64,000 nucleotides of DNA, from positions 186,001 to 250,000 of the forward strand of contig CAJSYJ010000004.1 of the NCBI GenBank assembly GCA_910574205.1, read 5' to 3'. The position numbers and the translations under genes are program-made. A model generated the notes under the pieces. That model made no database searches. It was not told the origin of the DNA and was given only the letters and a program-made list of their open reading frames with translations. Shown here in pieces: positions 46,334 to 54,626 of this stretch (the first letter of the stretch is position 1; each line of letters opens with the position of its first letter). Source of the DNA: Bacteroidales bacterium. Lineage in GTDB: Bacteria > Bacteroidota > Bacteroidia > Bacteroidales > Rikenellaceae.

Positions 46334-47608
46334 ATGAAGAAAAACTTTCGTTTGCAGGCTATTGCAGCCGTCGTCGGCGCTGTGTGCGTCGCTTTGCTCA
46401 GCTCGTGCGGGGGGTATCCGCGCGAGAACACGCTCAAAATCTATAATTGGAGCGACTATATCGACGAGGAGCTGATAGCCGAGTTTGAGGAGTGGTACCA
46501 GCAACAGACCGGCGAAGAGGTACATGTGGTCTACCAGTTGTTCGATATCAACGAAGTGATGCTGTCGAAGATCGAGAAGGGTCAGGAGGACTTCGATCTG
46601 GTGTGTCCGTCGGACTATATAATAGAGCGTATGCTGTCGCATGATCTGGCGCTGCCGATCTTCGACGACGAGTTCCGCTCGTTCCCCGATTCGATAAACT
46701 ATATAGGCAACGTGTCGCCATATATCCGCGGCCTGTTCTCCAAGCTGGTAATGCCCGACGGCAAGAACCCCAACGACTACTCGGTGGGCTACATGTGGGG
46801 CACCACCGGCATCCTTTACAATACGAAACACGTCTCGCCGTCGGAGGTGGATTCGTGGTCGGCGCTCTATAACCCCAAGTTCCGTGACAAGATGTTCATC
46901 AAGGACGCCTTCCGCGACGTATACTCTCCGATGTTGATCTACGCCACGACCATGGAGATGCGCAAGCGCGGCGAGCTGGCCGAGGACGAGTATCTGTCGC
47001 AGGAGCAGATCGAGCAGCTGATGTTCGACTCGTCGGACGAGTCGATAGCGCTGGTGGAGGAGTATCTCAAACGCCTCAGCCCCTACGTTGCGGGTTGGGA
47101 GGCCGATTTCGGCAAGGAGATGATGACGCGCGAGAAGGCGTGGATCAACCTGCAATGGAGCGGCGATGCGGCATGGTCGATGATGGAGGCCGAGGATGTA
47201 GGCGTGGGTCTCTACTACTCGGTGCCGCGCGAGGGCAGCAACGTGTGGTTCGACGGTTGGGTAATACCCAAGTATGCCAAGAACGTCAAGGCCGCGCGCT
47301 ATTTCATCGACTTCATGTGCCGTCCCGACAACGCCGTGCGCAATATGGAGGCTACGGGCTATGTCAGCGTGATCGGAACCGAGGAGGTGCTCGATGCCAT
47401 GCGCGACGACGAGCTGCCGACGGTGTGCGATCTGTCGTATTTCTTCGTCGACGACGAGGGTCGTGCGATCGAGGGCACGGACAGCCTGCGCATCAACGAG
47501 ATCATGTATCCCGACCGTTCGGTGGTCGAGCGCTGCGCGATGATGCACGACAGCGGCGACCGCACCGAGGCGCTGCTGGATATGTGGTCGCGTGTAAAGA
47601 GCATGTAA
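46334..47608 (+). CDS. potD: Polyamine-binding lipoprotein PotD
   Basis: The substrate-binding component, a 424-residue lipoprotein with a lipobox ending at C25 (LLSSC). The mature start LKIYNWSDYIDEELIAEFE is the hallmark of the PotD/PotF family. Other conserved parts are DLVCPSDYIIERM, NDYSVGYMWGTTGILYN (ligand pocket) and AWINLQWSGDAAW. Anchoring by lipid in the periplasm is usual for Bacteroidetes. It is the fourth gene of the operon; the barrel gene follows after 168 bp. Confidence 0.93.
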   Translation: MKKNFRLQAIAAVVGAVCVALLSSCGGYPRENTLKIYNWSDYIDEELIAEFEEWYQQQTGEEVHVVYQLFDINEVMLSKIEKGQEDFDLVCPSDYIIERMLSHDLALPIFDDEFRSFPDSINYIGNVSPYIRGLFSKLVMPDGKNPNDYSVGYMWGTTGILYNTKHVSPSEVDSWSALYNPKFRDKMFIKDAFRDVYSPMLIYATTMEMRKRGELAEDEYLSQEQIEQLMFDSSDESIALVEEYLKRLSPYVAGWEADFGKEMMTREKAWINLQWSGDAAWSMMEAEDVGVGLYYSVPREGSNVWFDGWVIPKYAKNVKAARYFIDFMCRPDNAVRNMEATGYVSVIGTEEVLDAMRDDELPTVCDLSYFFVDDEGRAIEGTDSLRINEIMYPDRSVVERCAMMHDSGDRTEALLDMWSRVKSM

Positions 47609-47776
47609 TAGACGATACCGTCCGGCAGCGGCGGCATGCCCGTGGGGCGTATGCGGGGTGCACCCGGCGCACGACCGAAGTCTCCCTCACGGGGAGGGGC
47701 TATGAGTTGCGGAGCGGCTGCGGGTCTGCTGCGGCTGCCGGAATAATAAAAACTAATCGATTTACACTTACGATAA

Positions 47777-48589
47777 ATGAAAACTATCATATTGGCGGCT
47801 GCGGCCGCATGCCTGTGCTGGACGGTCTCGGCACAGCAGACTACGACAACTACGACCACGACTACCGCGACTACGATCGTGGCGGCTGATGATGCAGGGC
47901 AGGAATCCGACGGTGGAAGCGGCTTTGAGTGGAGCGTAGGCGTCGACCTCAATTCGAACTACGTATGGCGCGGTTACGACCAGAGCGCCAACGGCAAATT
48001 CTTCAATCTGAACATACAGCCCTGCGTGACGCTCGGCTACAAGGGATTGTGGCTCGAACTCTGGGACACGAACGCATTCAACGGCAGCTACAACGAGTTC
48101 GACATTACGCTCGGGTATACTATCGGCGGCTTCGAGATCTCGGTCAGCGACTACTATTTCGATTTTGAAAGCCCCTATTTCTCAGACTATAACGCCTCGC
48201 ACAGCCTTTGCGCGACGGTCAGCTATACGCTCAGCGAGCGCATTCCGCTCAAACTGTCGTGGAGCACGACGCTCGCCGGCGAGGACTTCCACGACAACGG
48301 CAAGCGCGCCTACTCGTCGTATGTCGAGCTGAGCTATGCCCACACCTTCGACAAGCTGTTCGACGTCGAGGCGGCGGTGGGTGCGTCGCCCTTCAAGGCG
48401 CCCTACTGGTGCTATGACGACGAGGGTTTCGTGCCCGACGGCTTTACCTTTACCAACCTCGAACTGGGACTGAGCCGCGAGTTCGAGATCGGTTGTGCTA
48501 CGCTGCCCGTGAGCCTGCGTTACATCTACAACCCCTTCATACACCGCAGCTACGGCGTGCTGAGCGTCGGCGTCAGCTTCGGCAATTAG
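47777..48589 (+). CDS. Outer-membrane beta-barrel protein next to pot genes
   Basis: A 270-residue precursor with a signal peptide (to about residue 19) and then a threonine-rich linker (nine threonines in a row from residue 22). The mature part is built of alternating aromatic beta strands (VGVDLNSNYVWRGYDQS, YNEFDITLGYTIGG) and ends VGVSFGN. It is similar in type to the TorF-like putative porins, which share an NYVWRG motif. The position after potABCD suggests a role in outer-membrane passage of polyamines; that is an inference only. A strong terminator follows at 48624-48661. Confidence 0.75.
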   Translation: MKTIILAAAAACLCWTVSAQQTTTTTTTTTATTIVAADDAGQESDGGSGFEWSVGVDLNSNYVWRGYDQSANGKFFNLNIQPCVTLGYKGLWLELWDTNAFNGSYNEFDITLGYTIGGFEISVSDYYFDFESPYFSDYNASHSLCATVSYTLSERIPLKLSWSTTLAGEDFHDNGKRAYSSYVELSYAHTFDKLFDVEAAVGASPFKAPYWCYDDEGFVPDGFTFTNLELGLSREFEIGCATLPVSLRYIYNPFIHRSYGVLSVGVSFGN

Positions 48590-48623
48590 CCGTGCGGCGT
48601 CCCCATGCGGGGGATGAAATATG

Positions 48624-48661
48624 CGCTTCGGAGTCCGTTCGGGCTCCGAAGCGTTTGTTTT
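48624..48661 (+). terminator. Terminator after the pot/barrel operon
   Basis: CGCTTCGGAG pairs with CTCCGAAGCG (10 bp), then TTTGTTTT. Confidence 0.85.
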
Positions 48662-48763
48662 GCACGGGATTTGCACTGCGGCCGACGGCAAACGGAATTG
48701 CGCATATTATCTGCGGCTCAGAGGCCGATATGCGAGAAGGGCAGAACATCGGTAAATCGTGTA

Positions 48764-48920
48764 TTTGCTATTTAGTAGTATTGTGGTAAATTTGTATCGC
48801 AAAGATTGCCGACGAACGTTCGACGAGGGATATGAACAGCGTTTTCGTTATGCCGACGGCAAAGCCGGACATCTGCCGCATGCCGCGGCAAGAGCTGATG
48901 CCGGACTAATATGATGCGAT
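48764..48920 (+). promoter_or_regulatory. Promoter and long leader of the DUF1893/TonB/ECF cluster
   Basis: TTTG (48764-48767) and TAAATTTG (48787-48794) are exactly 19 nt apart, one of the best promoters in the window. The leader of about 120 nt has AGCCGGACATCTGCCG at 48863-48878, close to the cobalamin-riboswitch B12 box (AGCCGGAAGACCTGCCG as commonly seen). It also has a TGCCG/CGGCA hairpin (about 48874-48890) and CATC/GATG closing pairs. The other conserved cobalamin-riboswitch blocks are not evident, so this is a weak candidate, possibly a variant or a chance match. Confidence 0.4.
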
Positions 48921-49379
48921 ATGACAGCTAAACTGAATGACAGGACGCGGCAGCTGATGATAGAGCTGCTTTTCGCCGAGCAGTGCTCGTGCGTAGTCAG
49001 GCGCGGCGACAGCATCGAGCTGAGGCGCGGCCGCGGCGTGAAGGATCTGCACGAGCTGCTCAGCGACGGGCGCGGAATGCTGCGCGGCGCTTTCGTAGCC
49101 GACAAGGTCGTGGGCAAGGGTGCTGCGGCGCTGATGATCGCGGGCGGCGTGGAGGAGCTGTTCGCCGATGTAGTGAGCGCCGATGCCTTGGAGCTGCTCA
49201 ACCGCTACGGGATGCGCGTGAGCTATACTGTCGCCGTGCCGCATATCATCAACCGCGCCGGCACGGGGCGCTGCCCCGTCGAGCTGCTCTGCGAGGGCTT
49301 GCATACGGTCGAGGAGTGCCTGCCGCTTATAGACGGTTTCGTCGAATCGCTCAATGAACGCAATACGGATGAGAAGTAA
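48921..49379 (+). CDS. DUF1893 protein
   Basis: A 152-residue soluble protein of the DUF1893 family (cytidine-deaminase-like fold). The conserved stretches are SCVVRRGDSIE (23-33), a GVKDLHELL segment (39-47) and VADKVVGKGAAALMIAGGVEE, VPHIINRAGTGRCPVELL. Its molecular function is not known. It is first in a cluster with a TonB receptor and an ECF S component, which suggests a link to uptake or processing of a small cofactor-like molecule. Its end overlaps the receptor gene by 26 bp if the first ATG of that gene is used. Confidence 0.85.
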   Translation: MTAKLNDRTRQLMIELLFAEQCSCVVRRGDSIELRRGRGVKDLHELLSDGRGMLRGAFVADKVVGKGAAALMIAGGVEELFADVVSADALELLNRYGMRVSYTVAVPHIINRAGTGRCPVELLCEGLHTVEECLPLIDGFVESLNERNTDEK

Positions 49380-51270
49380 TCTTGCAGCCGCCCTCGCGGC
49401 GTTATCGCTATCGCTGCCGGCAGCGGCCTCGGAGCCTGCCGACACATTGCCCCTGAGGCGTATACACCAGATCGGGGAGGTCGTAGTGACCGGTACGCGC
49501 AACCGCACCGACATACGGCATCTGCCCATGACCGTCTCGGTCGTGGGGCGCGGAACGATCGAGCGGACGATGCAGCCCTCGCTGCTGCCCGTGCTGACCG
49601 AGCAGGTGCCCGGATTGTTCACTACGGCGCGCGGCGTAATGGGTTACGGTGTCTCGGGCGGTGCTGCCGGAGGCATATCGCTGCGCGGTCTGAGCGGCGG
49701 CAGCGCCCGCATGATGGTGCTTATCGACGGTCATCCGCAATATTCGGGTATCTTCGGCCACCCGATAGCCGACGCCTACCAGACGATGCTGGCCGATCGG
49801 GTCGAGGTGCTGCGGGGCCCCGCCTCGGTGCTTTACGGCTCCAACGCCATGGGAGGCGTTGTGAATATCGTCACGCGCAAGATGCATGCCGACGGCGTGC
49901 ACACCGATCTGCATGCCGGTTACGGCTCCTACAACACGCTCGAAACCGAGCTCACGAACCGCGTGCGTGCCGGGCGATTCACGTCGGTGGTCAGCGGTTC
50001 GTACAACCGCACGGACGGTCATCGCGACGACATGAGCTTCGAGCAGTACGGCGGTTATGCAAAGCTGGGCTACGAGATCGCCCGGCACTGGACTGCGAGC
50101 GCCGATGCCAACGTAACGCACTTCAACGCCTCCTGCCCGGGCCCCGTGTGGGCGCCGCTCGTCGACGGCGACCAACGCATTACGCGCGGCGTGGCGTCGC
50201 TGGCCTTCGCGAACGAGTACGAACGCACCTCGGGCGCGCTGAGTCTGTTTTACAACTGGGGCAGACACCGGATCAACGACGGCTATACGCCGAGCACGGG
50301 AGAGTCGCCGCAACAGGGGCGCTTCAACTCGCGCGACGATATGACGGGCGTGTCGGTATACCAGAGCATGCGTCTGTTCGAGGGCGGCCGCCTTACGCTG
50401 GGCTTCGACTGGTTCCGTTACGGCGGCAGGGCGTGGACGGAGTATGTCGCGGGCGAGCAGGCCGGTACGAGCCGCGATATTGTCGACAAACACGAGGACG
50501 AGCTGGCCGGATATATCGACCTGCGCCAGCATGTAACGCGCTGGCTTACGATCGATGCGGGCATTCGTCTGGACAGCCACTCGCGCGTGGGTGAGGAGTG
50601 GGTGCCGCAGGCGGGGCTGGCGTTTCATCTGCCGCATGCCGTCGAGTTGAAGGCTTCGGTCTCGAAGGGATTCCGCTATCCGATCATACGCGAGATGTAT
50701 ATGTTCGGTGCGGCCAACCCCGATCTGGCGCCCGAATCGATGTGGAACTACGAGATAGCCCTCTCGCAGCTGCTCGCGGGCGGCAGGGTATCCTATGGGG
50801 TCAACATCTTCTATATCGACGGCAAGAACCTTATACAGACGCTGCCCAACCCCTCTGGCAGCGGCATGCTCAACCAAAATTCGGGGCGTGTGGAGAATTG
50901 CGGCGTCGAGGTGCAGGCGGCATGGCGCGTAAGCGACGCGTGGTCGGTCGATGCCAACTACGGCTTTCTGCACATGGAGCACCCCGTTATCGCCGCACCC
51001 GAGCACAAGCTGCATGTCGGAGCCGGCTTTTCGAAGGGGCGCTGGTCGGTGTCGTCGGGCGTGCAGTACATAGCGGGGCTCTATACCTCGGTGTCGCCTG
51101 CCGCTACCGAGCACTTCGTCCTGTGGAACGTGCGCGCGTCGCTGCGTGTGGCACGCAGAGTAGATTTATGGGTGCGCGGCGAGAACCTGCTGGCCGTGCG
51201 ATACGAGATAAATGCCGGATACCCGATGCCGCGCGCTACGGTCTTCGGCGGAGCGAACGTACATTTTTAA
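49354..51270 (+). CDS. TonB-dependent outer-membrane receptor (BtuB/FhuA-like)
   Basis: A 638-residue receptor with a signal peptide (to about residue 25). The TonB box region (GEVVVTGTRNRTDI, about 41-54) comes first, then the plug (60-180, with RGLSGGSARMMVLIDGH and VEVLRGPASVLYGSNAMGGVVN). The barrel follows and ends GGANVHF. It lacks the carboxypeptidase-like N-terminal domain and has no SusD, so it is a micronutrient-type receptor, not a glycan one. An alternative start at 49369 would cut the overlap with DUF1893 to 11 bp. The substrate is unknown; cobalamin, another corrinoid or a metal chelate fits the context. Confidence 0.9.
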   Translation: MNAIRMRSNLAAALAALSLSLPAAASEPADTLPLRRIHQIGEVVVTGTRNRTDIRHLPMTVSVVGRGTIERTMQPSLLPVLTEQVPGLFTTARGVMGYGVSGGAAGGISLRGLSGGSARMMVLIDGHPQYSGIFGHPIADAYQTMLADRVEVLRGPASVLYGSNAMGGVVNIVTRKMHADGVHTDLHAGYGSYNTLETELTNRVRAGRFTSVVSGSYNRTDGHRDDMSFEQYGGYAKLGYEIARHWTASADANVTHFNASCPGPVWAPLVDGDQRITRGVASLAFANEYERTSGALSLFYNWGRHRINDGYTPSTGESPQQGRFNSRDDMTGVSVYQSMRLFEGGRLTLGFDWFRYGGRAWTEYVAGEQAGTSRDIVDKHEDELAGYIDLRQHVTRWLTIDAGIRLDSHSRVGEEWVPQAGLAFHLPHAVELKASVSKGFRYPIIREMYMFGAANPDLAPESMWNYEIALSQLLAGGRVSYGVNIFYIDGKNLIQTLPNPSGSGMLNQNSGRVENCGVEVQAAWRVSDAWSVDANYGFLHMEHPVIAAPEHKLHVGAGFSKGRWSVSSGVQYIAGLYTSVSPAATEHFVLWNVRASLRVARRVDLWVRGENLLAVRYEINAGYPMPRATVFGGANVHF

Positions 51271-51396
51271 CGATAGGAGCCGCAGTGCGGACTCTGTGCG
51301 GACGGCTTGGCCATGCCGGGCGGAGGGGCGGTAAAACGGCCTGCCGGAGATGCCCGTTCGACGGATTGCTGTAAGAAGAACACACTTTAATAACGT

Positions 51397-51915
51397 ATGA
51401 TAATGAAAACTACTGAACTTAAACTCTACCGATTGGAGTTGGGCGATGTCAGAACGTGGCTCGCCGCCGCGGCTTTCGTCGCCGGTAACATCATCCTGCC
51501 GCAACTGCTGCATCTGCTGCCCGGGGGCGGAGTGCGCTTTCTGCCGATATACTTCTTTACGCTTGTGGGCGCCTACAAGTACGGTTGGCGTGCGGGGCTG
51601 CTGACGGCACTCATATCGCCGATGCTCAACTCGCTGCTGTTCGGCATGCCTGCCGTCGGGGCGCTGCCCGTCATCCTCTGCAAGTCGACGCTGCTGGCGC
51701 TCGCCGCGGGCTACGCGGCATCGCGCTTCGGCCGCGTGTCGATGCCGCTGCTGGCGCTGGTCGTGATATTCTACCAGAGCCTGGGCTCGCTCTTCGAATG
51801 GGCGTGGACGGGTTCGGCCGCAGCCGCATTGCAGGATGTCCGCATCGGTGCGTGGGGCATGGCCTTGCAGGTGGTCGCAGGCTGGGCGGTAATAAGATAT
51901 CTGTTGCGTAAATAG
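51397..51915 (+). CDS. ECF transporter S component
   Basis: A 172-residue inner-membrane protein with five to six hydrophobic segments of the type seen in substrate-binding S components of energy-coupling factor transporters (PIYFFTLVGAYKYGWRAGLLTALISPMLNSLLFGMP). The ATPase and T components are not in the window. Together with the TonB receptor upstream it would give a two-membrane uptake path for one small vitamin-like substrate. Start at 51397; the ATG two codons later is equally possible. Confidence 0.75.
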   Translation: MIMKTTELKLYRLELGDVRTWLAAAAFVAGNIILPQLLHLLPGGGVRFLPIYFFTLVGAYKYGWRAGLLTALISPMLNSLLFGMPAVGALPVILCKSTLLALAAGYAASRFGRVSMPLLALVVIFYQSLGSLFEWAWTGSAAAALQDVRIGAWGMALQVVAGWAVIRYLLRK

Positions 51916-51921
51916 AGTGCC

Positions 51922-53037
51922 ATGACGAAAAAATTGGGTTTCGGGTGCATGCGTCTGCCGCTGGCCGACGCTGCCGATCAGCGTGCCGTCGACATGGCTG
52001 CCGTGGAGCGTATGTTCGACCGCTTCATCGAGCGGGGCTTTACCTATTTCGATACGGCATACATGTATCACGACTTCCATAGCGAGGAGGTGGTGCGCGA
52101 GGCTCTGGTGCGGCGCCACCGCCGCGACGAGTATACGCTGGCCTCGAAGCTGCCGACGATGTTTCTCAAAGAGGAGGGCGACCAAGAGCGCATCTTCGAC
52201 GAGCAGCTGGCCAAGTGCGGCGTCGACTTTTTCGACTACTATCTGCTGCACAACCTCGGCGTGGGCAACTACCGCAAGGTGGAGCGCTTCGACAGCTTCG
52301 GCTTCGTCGCGCGCATGAAGGCCGAGGGCAGGATACGTCATATCGGATTCTCGTTCCACGATTCGGCCGAGCTTCTCGACCGCATCCTCACGGAGCATCC
52401 CGAGACGGAGTTCGTGCAGTTGCAGATCAACTATCTCGACTGGGAGAACGAGACGATCCAGTCGCGCAAGTGCTACGAAGTGGCGCGGCGCCACGGCAAG
52501 CCGATCGTCGTTATGGAGCCGCTCAAAGGGGGCACGCTCGCCGCGCTGCCGGCCGAGGCCGAGAGTATTCTGCGCGGGGTGCGTCCCGACCTGTCGCCCG
52601 CATCGTGGGGAATACGCTACGCCGCGTCGTTGGAGGGTGTCATGACGGTGCTAAGCGGTATGTCGTCGCCCGAGCAGTTGGACGACAACATTTCGTTCAT
52701 GGAGCGCTTCGAGCCGCTGTCCGAGGCCGAGTGTCGGGCTGTCGGGAGCGTGGTCGACATCATGCGTAGCGCGATAGCCATACAGTGTACGGCGTGCCGT
52801 TATTGTGTCGACGGCTGTCCTAAAAACATCGCCATACCCGACTGCTTCGCCCTCTACAATGCCGAGCGCCAGGCGGTCAACAAGGGTTTTTCGATACAGA
52901 AGACCTACTACTATAACCTTGTCGCGACCCACGGCCGCGCCTCGGAGTGCATCGGCTGCCGCAAGTGCGAGCAGAGCTGCCCGCAGCATCTGCCGATAGT
53001 CGATTATCTCAAACGCGTAGCCGAGGCGTTGGAGTAG
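51922..53037 (+). CDS. Aldo/keto reductase fused to a 4Fe-4S ferredoxin domain
   Basis: A 371-residue cytoplasmic protein. The N-terminal AKR barrel (about 1-270) has the catalytic set in FDTAYMYHDF (D and Y), ASKLP (K) and LLHNLG (H). The C-terminal 80 residues hold two 4Fe-4S motifs, CTACRYCVDGCP and CIGCRKCEQSCP. Such AKR-ferredoxin fusions are common in anaerobes and use low-potential electrons; substrates are mostly unknown. It begins 6 bp after the S-component gene, so it is likely co-transcribed with the uptake genes. A bidirectional terminator follows. Confidence 0.9.
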   Translation: MTKKLGFGCMRLPLADAADQRAVDMAAVERMFDRFIERGFTYFDTAYMYHDFHSEEVVREALVRRHRRDEYTLASKLPTMFLKEEGDQERIFDEQLAKCGVDFFDYYLLHNLGVGNYRKVERFDSFGFVARMKAEGRIRHIGFSFHDSAELLDRILTEHPETEFVQLQINYLDWENETIQSRKCYEVARRHGKPIVVMEPLKGGTLAALPAEAESILRGVRPDLSPASWGIRYAASLEGVMTVLSGMSSPEQLDDNISFMERFEPLSEAECRAVGSVVDIMRSAIAIQCTACRYCVDGCPKNIAIPDCFALYNAERQAVNKGFSIQKTYYYNLVATHGRASECIGCRKCEQSCPQHLPIVDYLKRVAEALE

Positions 53038-53059
53038 CTTGCCTCATGCTTCTGCACTG

Positions 53060-53098
53060 AAAAAAAGGCAGCACGCACGGTCGCGGGCTGCCTTTTTC
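53060..53098. terminator. Bidirectional terminator between the AKR gene and lspA
   Basis: AAAAAGGCAGC pairs with GCTGCCTTTTT, with A and T runs at both feet, so it can stop transcription from both sides. Confidence 0.85.
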
Positions 53099-53116
53099 AG
53101 TTTTGTCGCAGTGCTG

Positions 53117-53707
53117 TTATTTGAAGAACTTGTACTGGAATATCAACAGATATACGACCGCTACCGAGATGTAGGCGTCGGCGACGTTGAACACCGCACC
53201 GAAGAAATAGCCGTCGGAGCTGACCAGAAAGCGGAGCATCGACGGAACGCTCTCCCACTTGAACAGCGGGAAGTAGAACATGTCGACCACCTTGCCCGTC
53301 AGAAAGCCCGCGTTCTGCTCGTCAAACAGCAGTCCGTAAAACGTGCTGTCGGCCATGTTGCCTATCGCGCCCGCCAGAATCAGCGTCGCGCCTGCCAGCA
53401 CGCCTTTCGGGGCGTCAGGCTTGCGCAGCAGATAACGGATGCCGTATATCACAAGGCCGATCATCGCAAGGCGGAATACGCTCAGGACGATCTTGCCCCA
53501 GTCGATGCTGCCGCCCGACGAGAGCTGCATGCCGAATGCGAATCCGTTGTTCTCGATATGGCACAGACGGAACCAGTCGAAGACCTCGATCTGGCCGCCG
53601 AGCGGAATATTATAGTGCACGAGCAGTTTGACGATCTGGTCGATGGCTACCAGGGCTACGACCCAGAGGGCGATTTTGTATGACGTGGGGGTGTTACTCA
53701 ACTTCAT
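53117..53707 (-). CDS. lspA: Lipoprotein signal peptidase (SPase II)
   Basis: Cuts lipoprotein signal peptides before the lipid-modified cysteine; needed by the many lipoproteins of this window. The 196-residue form is longer than E. coli LspA (164), as in other Bacteroidetes. The catalytic aspartates lie in GNMADSTFYG (about D134) and FNVADAYISV (about D175). Four membrane spans are evident. The start MKLSNTPTSY at 53707 is chosen; the upstream in-frame extension has no family character. A TACATTTG box is at 53783-53790. Confidence 0.95.
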   Translation of the reverse strand: MKLSNTPTSYKIALWVVALVAIDQIVKLLVHYNIPLGGQIEVFDWFRLCHIENNGFAFGMQLSSGGSIDWGKIVLSVFRLAMIGLVIYGIRYLLRKPDAPKGVLAGATLILAGAIGNMADSTFYGLLFDEQNAGFLTGKVVDMFYFPLFKWESVPSMLRFLVSSDGYFFGAVFNVADAYISVAVVYLLIFQYKFFK

Positions 53708-53782
53708 TATATACAGTGTTTTATGTCGGTGTGTGCCGGCCGGCACGGATGCCGGTTCAAATTTTTTGCAATAAATTTGAGA

Positions 53783-53819
53783 CAAATGTACGAAATTTTG
53801 AAAAAAAACACTACTTTTG
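53783..53819. promoter_or_regulatory. Divergent promoters of lspA and tRNA-Leu
   Basis: TACATTTG on the minus strand (53783-53790, lspA) and TACTTTTG on the plus strand (53812-53819, tRNA). The latter is 14 nt before the tRNA 5' end. Confidence 0.5.
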
Positions 53820-53833
53820 TCCCACGAAACGAT

Positions 53834-53914
53834 GCCCAGGTGGCGAAATGGTAGACGCGCTCGTTTCAGGTGCGAGTGCTTAACGGCATGTAGGTTCGAG
53901 TCCTATCCTGGGCA
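53834..53914 (+). tRNA. tRNA-Leu (anticodon CAG)
   Basis: An 81-nt tRNA: acceptor GCCCAGG pairs with CCTGGGC, discriminator A at 53914, anticodon loop TTCAGGT reading CAG, and a T-loop GTTCGAGTC. A variable arm of medium length (TGCTTAACGGCA) is typical of leucine tRNA. CCA is not encoded. Its own promoter and terminator flank it. Confidence 0.95.
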
Positions 53915-53916
53915 CA

Positions 53917-53955
53917 ATCCCCGTCGAAAGATATTTCGGCGGGGATTTGCTTTTT
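53917..53955 (+). terminator. Terminator of tRNA-Leu
   Basis: ATCCCCG with a G-T pair and CGAAA form a 13-bp stem with TTTCG and CGGGGAT, then TTGCTTTTT. Confidence 0.85.
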
Positions 53956-54150
53956 GTGTCGGTGCCCGTTTCGATTAGCTTTTCATAATTCGGTTGACCC
54001 TATCTTGTTCCGGTAGGATGCCGGAGGTGCCCTTGCGCCGAACTCCGTTCGTGATATTTCGGTTTATGCTGCCAGCATCTTGCTGGGGCCGGATATCGGG
54101 GATCGGTTTTCTGTGCCTATGATATATTTGTATACGGAGAGATGCTATTG
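53956..54150. other. Intergenic, nothing recognised
   Basis: No coding frame, hairpin with T-run or repeat identified. It leads into the repeat cluster. Confidence 0.4.
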
Positions 54151-54290
54151 GCGTCGGGGCTCCACCCGAAGCGAGCAGTGCGTTCGAGAAAAAGCCACAC
54201 CCTCGGGAGGGGCTTTACGGTGTGGTCAGGATTGTATGACGACGCAACGGTCGCAGTCGCTGCCGGATATATAATATCGTGGTAGCATAT
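54151..54290 (+). repeat. Degenerate first copy of the composite repeat
   Basis: Matches the following copy block by block, with substitutions: GGGCTCCACCCG, GCGTTCGAGAAAAAG, the CCCTCGGGAGGGG hairpin part, GGTGTGGTCAGGATTGTATGACG. The pattern suggests tandem duplication and decay. Confidence 0.55.
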
Positions 54291-54300
54291 ACCTGCTACC

Positions 54301-54407
54301 AAGCCCTACCCGGGTAATGCTTTTTGCATCCGGGCTCTACTCGGAGCGCGCACGGCGCGCGACAAAAACCCCTCCCGAGGGAGGGGTTGGGGTGGGGTCA
54401 GATTTGT
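54301..54407 (+). repeat. Composite repeat, intact copy, with G-quadruplex motif
   Basis: Contains CGCGCGACAAAAA (54356-54368), an 8-bp hairpin CCCCTCCC/GGGAGGGG (54369-54386), and four G-runs separated by 1-2 nt at 54379-54397, a canonical quadruplex pattern. The hairpin and the quadruplex share a strand and exclude each other. It is joined to the tandem unit starting at 54408. Confidence 0.65.
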
Positions 54408-54571
54408 ATAACGGCGTCAGCCGTAGCAACGACCGGCAGGCTTATACGCTGGCCGAGCAAGGTATACACGACCCGAGGTGCAGGGAGGTTCTCTCCCATA
54501 ACGGCGTCAGCCGTAGCAACGACCGGCAGGCTTATACTACGGTCAAGCAGGGTATCCACGACCCGGGGTGC
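54408..54571 (+). repeat. Two tandem 74-bp units, 90-bp period
   Basis: Units 54408-54481 and 54498-54571 are identical over the first 40 bp and about 66 of 74 bp overall, and are separated by a 16-bp spacer containing GGGAG/CTCCC. Each unit starts with a small inverted repeat, ACGGC GTCA GCCGT. The 5' part of a unit recurs at 33689-33710. Confidence 0.7.
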
Positions 54572-54626
54572 TATAACATTCGGACATCATATACACTATC
54601 CCGAGTCTTATGAGGCTTCCGGTTCG

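Noticed and set aside
48795..48920. TPP or SAM riboswitch in the leader
   Set aside because: The conserved TPP (CTGAGA, ACCTGATCTGG-like) and SAM-II words are absent.
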